Assembly: GCA_045863575.1 (NCBI GenBank)
Contig: BTUC01000184.1
Location: 1-13,745, forward strand
Direction: 5' to 3'
Source: JAAXZI01 sp045863575
GTDB lineage: Bacteria > Planctomycetota > Phycisphaerae > UBA1845 > PWPN01
DNA length: 13,745 bases
Shown here in pieces: positions 6,297 through 13,607 of this stretch. Both the position numbers and the translations under genes were made by a program. Positions within the stretch are counted from its first letter, which is position 1. Every line of letters starts with the position of its first letter. The notes beneath the pieces were generated by a model. The model had not been told where the DNA came from and made no database searches. It saw only the letters and a list, made by a program, of their open reading frames with translations.

Positions 6297-9200
6297 ATGC
6301 GCACGCTGCTTGCCGCCACCATCGCCGCGCTGCTGTTTACGCCCCCCCTGACCGCTTCAGCCGCAGACGCTCCGGCCATCTGGCGGATCGGCGCGGCGGA
6401 TCGCGATTATCACGACCTGGCCTGGGATGCCGACGTGACCAGCTATCCTCGCCGGTTTCCCAAGGACGTGGACTTCCGCATCGGCGCCTCAGACCCGAAG
6501 AAGGACTTCAGCGCCATTCATCCCGGGCCCGCAGATGACTGGGCCCACGGGCGCGAGCACCTGTTCGAAATCCGCTTCGACATGCCGGAGGCTCCGAGCG
6601 GGTCCTATCAACTGGCCATCGACCTGGTCGACACGCATGCGGCACTGCCCCCGACACTCCGCGTACTGGTCAACGGCCAGAAGGCTGAGGTCACCACCGA
6701 GCGGGGTACCGGCGACGCCTCTATGATCAATCCGGCCATGGGCAAGCCGCGAGCCCTGCGCTTCGCCTTCAACGCCGACGTGCTCAAGCGCGCCGGCAAC
6801 CTTCTGGAGATCCGCAATTTCAAAGGCTCCTGGGCACTGTACGATTCCGTCGCCCTGCTCAAACTCAGCGACGAGCCGATGCCCATGAAGGTGACGATCA
6901 CGCCGACCATCTTCTTCGTCGAACGCAATGGTGAGCTTCGGCAGGAGTTCATCCTGACGGCCAGCGGCCTGCGGCCCGATCGGCCGGCAACCGTGGAGGT
7001 CCGCTCTGGTGACAAGGTGCTCGAAACCGTGACCTTGGGCCAGCCGACGCTCGGCGTCGCATCTCAGGCGATTCACCTGACGGAGACGGCCGCGCCCCGC
7101 GAGCTGGCTGTCAAATTGACGTCGGGCGACCAGGTTCACACCAGCTCCATCGCTCAGAAGCCGCAGCGCAAGTGGCGCGTCTACTGCGCGCCGGCCACGC
7201 ACACCGACATCGGCTATACCGATTTCCAGGAGCGCGTCATCGCCTTGCACAACCGCAACACGGACCTGGCCCTGGAACTGGCCCGCCAGTACCCGCTCTA
7301 CCACTGGAACCTGGAGTCGTCCTGGGCGGCCCAGGTGTGGTTCCGCGACCGGCCGCCGGCGCGCCATGAGGAGCTGCTGGAGGCGGCGCGCCAGAAGCGC
7401 CTGGGCATCGAGTCCAGCTATCTCAACATGCTCACCGGCCTGTGCTCGGGCGAGGAGTTGATCCGCAACCTGTACTACTCCGCACGCCTCCACCGGGAGT
7501 CCGGCGTGCCCTTCGAGAGTCACACCCTCACGGACGCCCCTTCGCACGTGTGGAGCCTGCCGACCGTGCTGGCCGGCGCCGGGATCAAGTATCTGAGCGT
7601 CGGCGTCAACCAGACGCGCGCTCCGCTGTTCAAGAAGAACATTCATCACAAGTCGCCCTTCTGGTGGGTGGGGCCGGACGGTTCCAAGATACTCACCTGG
7701 TTCACGGCCGGCTATTCGCAGGCCGGGCACATCGGCCTGAAGGACGGTCCCGACCGCATGCGCGGAAAAATCGATTCGTTCCTGTACTGGTGGGACCACC
7801 GCGAGGACTATCCCTACGATGCCGTGCTGCTGCACGGAGCGTATACCGACAACGTACTGATCGGGACGGATATCGCCGAGACGATTACCGAGTACAGCAA
7901 GCGCTACGCCTACCCCAAGGTGGTGCTGTGCGCCAACAACGATTTCTTCGAGTACATCGAGGAGAAATTCCCGGACCAGATCCAGACCGTCACCGGCTGC
8001 GGCGGGAGCTGGTGGGAGGACGGCGCGGCTTCCAGCGCCATCGAAACGGCCATGAACCGCAACGCGCACAAGACAGCCGTCGCGGCGGAAACGGTCTGGG
8101 CGACCGCCATGGCGACGAGCCGGTCGGCCGACGTGCCCCAGGAAGAATTCAACCGCGCCTGGGACTCTATCCTGCTCTACGACGAGCACACCTGGGGCGC
8201 GCACAACAGCATCACCGAACCGATGTCGGACTTCGTCACCCGGCAGTTTGCCTACAAGGCCGCCTTTGCCAGCGTGGCCGAGGACCTCACCGGCCGTCTG
8301 CTCGACCGCGGCCTGCGCCAACTCGCCGAGCGCATCGGGCCGGCGAATGGTGTGCTGGTGTTCAATCCGTCCGGCCGTCCACGGACAGGCCCGGTGCGTG
8401 TAGATATCCCGCGCTCGCTGGCCATCGCCGATTCGCAGGGGCCGGTGCCCCAGCAGATGGTCCGCGAGGACGCGCTCTCGACGGTGACCGTGGAGTTCGT
8501 CGCCCGCGATGTGCCAGCGGTCGGTTACCGGATCTATCCGCTGGTGACGGCCGAGCCTGCCCGGCCGGCGGCTCAACGCTTTGATGGGCAGGTGCTGGAA
8601 AATGATTTCTATCGCGTGGTGTTCGACCCCGCCACCGGCGGCGTGAAGAGCCTGCGCGACAAGCAACTGGGTAAGGAACTCATCGATCAGAGCAGCCCGT
8701 ACAAGCTCGGCCAGATGATTTACGCGGCCGGCGGCAGCCCCAAGTTCACGGCCGAGGTCGAGGTGCCACGGCTCGACCAGGTCAAGTTCAGCTCTCCGGT
8801 CGGTGAGAAGATCGACGCCGGCGCATCCGGTCCGGTCTTCAGTAGTGCCAAGACTTCCGCGAAGCTGCCGCTGTTCCGGCAGATCGAGCTGGAAGTCGTC
8901 CTCTACGAACACGAGAAGCGAGTGGACTTCGTCGTGCGGCTCAACAAGGAGATCACTTTTGAGAAGGAGGCCGTCTACTTCGCCTTCCCGATCGCCGGGG
9001 CCAAGCCGCAGTTCCGCTATGAGATCGGCGGCGGCAATGTTCGGCCCAATGAGGATCACTTCCCCGGCGCCTGCCGCGACTGGTTCGCCGTGCAGCGCTG
9101 GGTGACGGTCAACACGGCCGACGTTGGCGTGGCCTGGTCGGCAGTGGATACGCCGCTCATTACGCTGTGTGATTTCACGCCCGGCAAGTGGCTGGACGAA

Positions 9201-9683
9201 TTGCCCATCGCCAACGGCACCATTTACGCCTATGCGTTGAACAACTACTGGTTCACCAACTACAAGGCCGGCCAGGATGGGCGCTTCACGCTGCGCTACA
9301 GCCTGACCAGCGACGCCTCCATGGGGCCGGTGGCCGCCACGCTTTTCGGCGACTCGGTGCACGCACCGATGCGGGCACTGCACCTGAACTCCGGGCGTCC
9401 GGGCACGCTGCCGAATGCCTTGAACCGCAGCTTCTGCCAGGTCGAGCCCGCCTCCGTCGAGATCATGACCGTCAAGCCGGCCGACGACGGCAAAGGCCTC
9501 ATCCTCCGGGTCCGAGAGACCGGCGGCAAAGACACCGAGGCGCGCATTCAGACGGCTTTCGGGCTCAACAAGGCCTCGAGCTGCGACCTGGTCGAGCGGG
9601 TCCAGGGCGACCTGCCCATGGAGAATGGCCGTCTGTCGCTCAAGCTGGGCGCGAACGCCATGGCCACCGTGCGGCTGGAATAG
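6297..9683 (+). CDS. Secreted GH38 alpha-mannosidase-like protein with PL4-type N-terminal domain
   Basis: The start at 6297 has a GAGGA site about 7 nt upstream and begins a signal peptide (MRTLLAATIAALLFTPPLTA, likely cut near ASA-AD); the frame upstream to 6138 is repeat and promoter DNA. The product is 1128 residues. Residues about 28-190 (WRIGAADRDY...DFRIG...LRVLVNG) resemble the carbohydrate-binding domain III of rhamnogalacturonan lyases (PL4, PF14683). The catalytic GH38 region starts near 296: H302-T-D304 is the metal-binding pair, D413 in the DAPSHVWS motif is the likely nucleophile and ligand, and H631 in YDEHTWGA is the likely last ligand. A C-terminal beta domain runs from about 766. 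GH38 enzymes hydrolyse alpha-mannosides with retention. The motifs HTDIGYTD and DEHTWGA differ from the textbook HxDPGW and HHDxxxGT, so this is a divergent branch and specificity is uncertain. It probably acts outside the cytoplasm. Confidence 0.88.
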   Translation: MRTLLAATIAALLFTPPLTASAADAPAIWRIGAADRDYHDLAWDADVTSYPRRFPKDVDFRIGASDPKKDFSAIHPGPADDWAHGREHLFEIRFDMPEAPSGSYQLAIDLVDTHAALPPTLRVLVNGQKAEVTTERGTGDASMINPAMGKPRALRFAFNADVLKRAGNLLEIRNFKGSWALYDSVALLKLSDEPMPMKVTITPTIFFVERNGELRQEFILTASGLRPDRPATVEVRSGDKVLETVTLGQPTLGVASQAIHLTETAAPRELAVKLTSGDQVHTSSIAQKPQRKWRVYCAPATHTDIGYTDFQERVIALHNRNTDLALELARQYPLYHWNLESSWAAQVWFRDRPPARHEELLEAARQKRLGIESSYLNMLTGLCSGEELIRNLYYSARLHRESGVPFESHTLTDAPSHVWSLPTVLAGAGIKYLSVGVNQTRAPLFKKNIHHKSPFWWVGPDGSKILTWFTAGYSQAGHIGLKDGPDRMRGKIDSFLYWWDHREDYPYDAVLLHGAYTDNVLIGTDIAETITEYSKRYAYPKVVLCANNDFFEYIEEKFPDQIQTVTGCGGSWWEDGAASSAIETAMNRNAHKTAVAAETVWATAMATSRSADVPQEEFNRAWDSILLYDEHTWGAHNSITEPMSDFVTRQFAYKAAFASVAEDLTGRLLDRGLRQLAERIGPANGVLVFNPSGRPRTGPVRVDIPRSLAIADSQGPVPQQMVREDALSTVTVEFVARDVPAVGYRIYPLVTAEPARPAAQRFDGQVLENDFYRVVFDPATGGVKSLRDKQLGKELIDQSSPYKLGQMIYAAGGSPKFTAEVEVPRLDQVKFSSPVGEKIDAGASGPVFSSAKTSAKLPLFRQIELEVVLYEHEKRVDFVVRLNKEITFEKEAVYFAFPIAGAKPQFRYEIGGGNVRPNEDHFPGACRDWFAVQRWVTVNTADVGVAWSAVDTPLITLCDFTPGKWLDELPIANGTIYAYALNNYWFTNYKAGQDGRFTLRYSLTSDASMGPVAATLFGDSVHAPMRALHLNSGRPGTLPNALNRSFCQVEPASVEIMTVKPADDGKGLILRVRETGGKDTEARIQTAFGLNKASSCDLVERVQGDLPMENGRLSLKLGANAMATVRLE

Positions 9684-9689
9684 CCAACA

Positions 9690-9723
9690 GTGACCGCTGG
9701 TCACAGTTTACGTCGGCTATAGT
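9690..9723 (+). promoter_or_regulatory. Palindrome and -10-like box directly before rtcA
   Basis: GTGACC-GCT-GGTCAC (9690-9704) is a perfect 6-bp inverted repeat beginning 7 bp after the GH38 stop. TATAGT (9718-9723) is a five-of-six -10 match that ends only 5 bp before the ATG at 9729. No good -35 is seen. Transcription from this box would start at or within a base or two of the start codon. Confidence 0.4.
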
Positions 9724-9728
9724 TCTAC

Positions 9729-10751
9729 ATGCTGACGCTGGACGGCTCACAAGGTGAAGGCGGCGGTCAGATCCTGCGGACGGCGCTGGGGCTGTCGCTG
9801 CTCACGGGCAGGCCGTTCAAGATCGAGCGGATCCGGGCCAATCGCGACAAGCCGGGCCTGCGGCGTCAGCACTTGACGGCCGTTCACGCTGCTGCCCAGG
9901 TCGGGCGTGCGGCCGTTGAGGGCGCCCATGTCGATTCGAGCCAGCTCACGTTCGAGCCGCAGTCGCCCCAGCCGGGCGAGTACCGCTTCTCGATCGGAAC
10001 GGCCGGCAGTGCCACCCTCGTGCTCCAGACGGTCCTGCCGGCACTGCTGGGCGCGAGCGGCCCCTCACGGCTGACGCTGGAGGGAGGCACGCATAACCCG
10101 TTCGCGCCGCCGTTCGATTTCCTCCAGAAGGCATTCCTGCCGCTGGTCTCGCGAATGGGGCCCAAGGTCGGAGCCCGCCTCGAACAGCCCGGGTTCTACC
10201 CGGCGGGTGGAGGGCGCTTTACCGTGGCCATCGAGCCGGGACCGCTGCGCCCGCTGCATCTGGTCGAACGTGGTGCGATCCGCCGTCGCACCGGGCAAGC
10301 CATGCTCGTGCACCTGCCGGATCACATCGCCAGGCGCGAGCTCGATGTCGTCCGCGATGGGTTGGGTTGGCGCGAGCAGGAGCTTCAGATCGCCACGTGG
10401 CCTGAGGCCGTCGGGCAAGGCAATGCGCTGCTGCTGGAGATCGAGAGCGAACACGTCACCGAGGTATTCACCGGCTTCGGCCAGCGCGGCGTGCCCGCCG
10501 AGCGCGTAGCCGGTGCCGCGGTGAGCGAAGGGAAGCGCTACCTGGATGCGGATGTTCCCGTCGGTGAGCACCTGGCGGATCAACTGCTGATTCCCCTGGC
10601 CATGGCCGGTGGCGGCTCATTCGTGACGCTGCCCCCTACAGAACACACGCGCACCAACGCGGGCGTCATTCGTGCGTTTCTGGACGTGGAAGTGAGTTTT
10701 GAAGAACTCAAGCCCGAGGCCTGGCGGGTTGAGGTCCGGCGGCGTTCGTGA
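9729..10751 (+). CDS. rtcA: RNA 3'-terminal phosphate cyclase RtcA
   Basis: The 340-residue protein matches the RtcA family at full length. RtcA uses ATP to convert RNA 3'-phosphate ends to 2',3'-cyclic phosphates through an enzyme-AMP intermediate in the cytoplasm. Family signatures visible are DGSQGEGGGQILRTAL at the N-terminus, KPGLRRQHLTAVHAAAQ, FSIGTAGSATLVLQTV, GGTHNPFAPPFDFL and TEHTRTNAGVI near the C-terminus. H306 lies where E. coli has the adenylated His309. The start gives the normal N-terminus, but there is no Shine-Dalgarno before it; a -10-like box ends 5 bp upstream. It lies 45 bp after the GH38 gene on the same strand and could also be read through from it. RtcB, its frequent partner in proteobacteria, is not in the window. 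Confidence 0.95.
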   Translation: MLTLDGSQGEGGGQILRTALGLSLLTGRPFKIERIRANRDKPGLRRQHLTAVHAAAQVGRAAVEGAHVDSSQLTFEPQSPQPGEYRFSIGTAGSATLVLQTVLPALLGASGPSRLTLEGGTHNPFAPPFDFLQKAFLPLVSRMGPKVGARLEQPGFYPAGGGRFTVAIEPGPLRPLHLVERGAIRRRTGQAMLVHLPDHIARRELDVVRDGLGWREQELQIATWPEAVGQGNALLLEIESEHVTEVFTGFGQRGVPAERVAGAAVSEGKRYLDADVPVGEHLADQLLIPLAMAGGGSFVTLPPTEHTRTNAGVIRAFLDVEVSFEELKPEAWRVEVRRRS

Positions 10752-10763
10752 GTGTGGGGCCGG

Positions 10764-10795
10764 TGCGAAAGTGGGAGCGTGCGAAGGCGTGAAAG
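10764..10795 (+). repeat. Degenerate 8-bp tandem repeat, locus 2
   Basis: Four consecutive octamers TGCGAAAG, TGGGAGCG, TGCGAAGG and CGTGAAAG begin 13 bp after the rtcA stop. They share the consensus TGnGAAAG with the minus strand of 2133-2180, and 14 bp (GTGCGAAAGTGGGA) are identical between the loci. Non-coding. Confidence 0.6.
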
Positions 10796-10927
10796 AGCCC
10801 CGAGCACAAGCGAGCGGGCCGGCCGCACGAGTCGCTTGGACGCTGCCGGCGGTCCGGATGTCGAGAACGTCAAGCGACTGGGGTCAGCTGCAGCCACGCC
10901 CGCCACGCGGCCATCGAACGGCCCGTA

Positions 10928-10974
10928 GCCTGCCCAGCCCCCATCCCAGCCCTCCCCCGGAGTACCGGAGGAGG
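10928..10974 (+). repeat. 45-bp palindromic repeat, copy C
   Basis: GCCTGCCCAGCCCCCATCCC is followed by CCCTCCCCCGGAGTACCGG and GAGGAGGG. It is in the same orientation as copy A, and its left arm matches copy B (inverted). It lies in the convergent gap between rtcA and the fucosidase gene, where a bidirectional transcription stop would be useful. Confidence 0.8.
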
Positions 10975-10984
10975 GATCCGGAAC

Positions 10985-11093
10985 CCTCGACTCCAGCCAA
11001 CCCACAACCACCGACCCACTGCCCGCGACGGACCAGCCGACTACTGACCCAACCATTGACCACGGGCCACTGACGACCGCCCAATCACGACAT
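10985..11093. other. Low-complexity convergent intergenic DNA
   Basis: The tail of the 342-bp convergent gap is rich in irregular CCACTGACC-like words (for example CTACTGACCC, CATTGACCAC, GGCCACTGACG). It looks like degenerate simple repeat. I see no gene and no U-tract terminator for either flanking gene. Confidence 0.4.
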
Positions 11094-13397
11094 CTACTTC
11101 CCCGCTGGTTTCAGCACCGCACCGCGCAGGTTCATCAATGTCGCACCTTCAACGATGCTCGCCGGCTTGACCGTCAGGGTGGTCCGCCCGGTCGGAAGCT
11201 CGATCTGACCGATGGATTTCGTCTCGAATTTCGATGCATCATTGGTGGCGACGACCTCGCCCGCGAGTTTGGCGGTGCCGGCGATCACTTCGAATGTTCC
11301 GCCGGGCATCTCGGCCGCATACTCGAGCGCGAGGTCGTAGCGGGCCGCCGCGGGGAGTTCGAATGTCCAGGCCACCGAGTCATTCTTGTTCGTCCAATTG
11401 CCTACGTAGACTTGATCGTCGGCGCTTTCGAAGCGGGCCCGCTGCCCATGCTGGCCGCGCAGCTCGGCATAAAGGGCCGGAAGGTCGATGCGGCCGTTGG
11501 GCCCCGGGCGGAGTGCAAACGGCTCCACAGCAGGCTCACCGTCCAGCTCGAGAGCGATCACTGTCGCCACCGGATCAAATTTCACGTCCTCCAGCAGCAC
11601 GACGAGGTCGTGGCCCTCGCGCTTGACGACCAATTCGTGCTGGGCGGCTGCCAGCGGATACGCCCGCACCGGGGCCGTCTTCACGCCGGGCAGCACGAGC
11701 CGCCCGTTCGTTGGCGGCGTGAACACGTGCAGGTACAGCGTGTGGCCTTTCACGGTGGCCTTGCCGTAGAACGGCAGGTGCCGGAACGGGCTGGCGGTCG
11801 TGCCGTAAATGGCGGCGCCGTTCGCCGCCAGCCATTGGCCCATGGCCTCCAGAACGGCCACTTCCTCCGGCCGAATGGTCCCTTCGGGCGTGGGACCGAC
11901 GTTGAGGAGGAGATTGCCACCCTTGGAGACGATGTCCACGAGCATGCGGATGGCGAACTCGGCGGTCTTGAATTGGGTCTCGTTCCTGTCGTAGCCCCAC
12001 CAGGCGGTCGGCTGGTGCGAGCCATGGCCGGTGGTCAGCGTGATGCAGTTCTCCCACAGCTTGGGAGAGCCGTCCGGATGGCTGATGCCCGTGGGCGGGA
12101 TGAACTGCTCGGGCGTTTCGAAATCCTCGGGCAGGTTGGTGCGGTTGTTGATCAGGATGTCCGGCTGGAGCTCGCGGATCATGGCGTTGATCTTCGCGAA
12201 CTTGGCTTTGTCCTCGGCCGTTTTGTGATCCCAGCTACCGTCCCACCAGATGCACGCCAGCGGTCCATAGCCGGTGCACAACTCGCGCACCTGGCCCTGC
12301 ATGTAGGCCAGGTACTTATCGAAATCCGGCGTGTGCCCGGCCCGGGCGGCCGTGTCCCATTCCGGTACCGGCGTGTAGTCGGGGTGATGCCAATCGAGTA
12401 CGGAGTGATAGAACCCGAATTTCAATCCCTCCTTGCGACACGCTTCGGCTAATTCCTTCATCGGATCTCGATTGAAGGGTGTTCGGTCGATGACGTCGTA
12501 TTCCGAAACCTTCGAGTCGAACATGGCGAAGCCGTCGTGATGCTTCGAGGTGACCACCACGTAGCGCGTGCCCGCGCGCTTGGCCAGATCGGCCCAGGCC
12601 GCCGCATCGAACTTGGTTGGGTTGAATTGGGGCAACACCTTCTCATATTCGGCCGCGGGGATCTTGCGTTGCTTCATGATCCACTCGCCCTCGCCGATCA
12701 CCGCGTACACGCCCCAGTGGATGAACAGCCCGAACTTCACCTCGCGGAACCATTCGGATCGGCGCATGCGGTCTTTGGCCAGATCGGCTATGCGGATGTT
12801 GCGGAACCAGACCGGCGTGCCGTGGTTCTGCAGGCCGATCGACCCGCGAGCGGAGCGCTTCAGGATTTCGGGAAAATCCTGGCCGTCGGCATTGATAATG
12901 AGCTCGCCGTTGAGCGTGACGGTGATGCGGTCGCTCTCGGCCGTGATGCGGTAGAGGTTCCATTCGCCGACCGGGCGTTCCGCCGACTTCATCGCCGGCT
13001 GAATGTGATACAGCGAGCCGCAGTGCTGCCAGGGCTCGATGTTCTTGTGCTTGTCCGCCTCGTCGTCGAGGATCTGGATCTCCATGGCATCAGCGATGGG
13101 ATCGCCGCCCTTGGGCACGCGTAGAAACACGCCGCTGTTGCCGCCGGCGGGGATCTTGTATTCCAGTTCGAGAATGAAATCCGTGTATTCCGCGACCGTG
13201 CCCAGCCAGCCGCCGCCGCGCTCGCCGGTGCAGCTCACCACGCCGTCCTTCACCGACCAGGCTTCGGCCTTGCCGCTATTCACTTCCCATCCGGTGAGGC
13301 TGTCCGGCGAGAGTGCATTCTGCAGCTCCACCCCCCGGGCGGATCCGACCGCCACTACCATTGTCAGGACCATCATTCTGATCGCACGCATCATCAT
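11094..13397 (-). CDS. Secreted DUF1080-GH29 fusion, alpha-L-fucosidase-like
   Basis: The 767-residue protein starts at 13397, the first of three consecutive Met codons, 6 nt after a strong GGAGG; the longer frame to 13532 has no such support. A signal peptide covers about residues 1-22. Residues about 27-206 are DUF1080 (PF06439, 3-keto-disaccharide hydrolase family), with GGNSGVFLR at 85-93 and MEIQILDDE. Residues about 215-535 are a GH29 alpha-L-fucosidase: FGLFIHWGVY with H227, TSKHHDGFAMFDSK at 283-296, likely nucleophile D386 in IWWDG, and SKGGNLLLNVGPTPEG. A beta linker and a jelly-roll-like domain (about 640-765) follow, probably carbohydrate binding. GH29 removes terminal alpha-L-fucose with retention, outside the cytoplasm here. 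The acid/base residue cannot be assigned by eye. It is unclear whether DUF1080 is catalytic or only binds sugar. It is convergent with rtcA. Confidence 0.9.
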   Translation of the reverse strand: MMMRAIRMMVLTMVVAVGSARGVELQNALSPDSLTGWEVNSGKAEAWSVKDGVVSCTGERGGGWLGTVAEYTDFILELEYKIPAGGNSGVFLRVPKGGDPIADAMEIQILDDEADKHKNIEPWQHCGSLYHIQPAMKSAERPVGEWNLYRITAESDRITVTLNGELIINADGQDFPEILKRSARGSIGLQNHGTPVWFRNIRIADLAKDRMRRSEWFREVKFGLFIHWGVYAVIGEGEWIMKQRKIPAAEYEKVLPQFNPTKFDAAAWADLAKRAGTRYVVVTSKHHDGFAMFDSKVSEYDVIDRTPFNRDPMKELAEACRKEGLKFGFYHSVLDWHHPDYTPVPEWDTAARAGHTPDFDKYLAYMQGQVRELCTGYGPLACIWWDGSWDHKTAEDKAKFAKINAMIRELQPDILINNRTNLPEDFETPEQFIPPTGISHPDGSPKLWENCITLTTGHGSHQPTAWWGYDRNETQFKTAEFAIRMLVDIVSKGGNLLLNVGPTPEGTIRPEEVAVLEAMGQWLAANGAAIYGTTASPFRHLPFYGKATVKGHTLYLHVFTPPTNGRLVLPGVKTAPVRAYPLAAAQHELVVKREGHDLVVLLEDVKFDPVATVIALELDGEPAVEPFALRPGPNGRIDLPALYAELRGQHGQRARFESADDQVYVGNWTNKNDSVAWTFELPAAARYDLALEYAAEMPGGTFEVIAGTAKLAGEVVATNDASKFETKSIGQIELPTGRTTLTVKPASIVEGATLMNLRGAVLKPAGK

Positions 13398-13414
13398 CCG
13401 ATGCCTCCGATTTA

Positions 13415-13420
13415 ATTCTA
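13415..13420 (-). promoter_or_regulatory. Possible -10 box of the fucosidase gene
   Basis: On the minus strand TAGAAT, five of six to the -10 consensus, lies 6 bp before the GGAGG of the DUF1080-GH29 gene. No clear -35 is found at the usual distance. If used, the mRNA leader would be only about a dozen bases and would begin near the ribosome site. Confidence 0.25.
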
Positions 13421-13607
13421 CCCTGCCATCCCTATCGTCTGCCGTCAGCCGCTCACGGCGGGTCTTCCCGTCAGGCGCTCCCTGATCGATGCGCGGTTCG
13501 GACGTGCCTTGCCATGGTACTGCCCGAGCCACGTTCCGGAAAGGATGCGGTGCACGTCACGGCCCATGTACAGACTGCCGAGGGAGCGATGAAGCGTGCT
13601 TGCAGAA

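Noticed and set aside
6489..9704. 1071-residue open frame antisense to the GH38 gene
   Set aside because: Long antisense frames are expected in high-GC coding DNA; it has no recognisable domain and mirrors the codon bias of GH38.
11412..12452. 346-residue + strand frame opposite the fucosidase gene
   Set aside because: It is the complement of a clear GH29 gene and shows no family motif.
13398..13532. N-terminal extension of the DUF1080-GH29 frame
   Set aside because: It would bury the signal peptide behind 45 polar residues, and GGAGG lies just before 13397.
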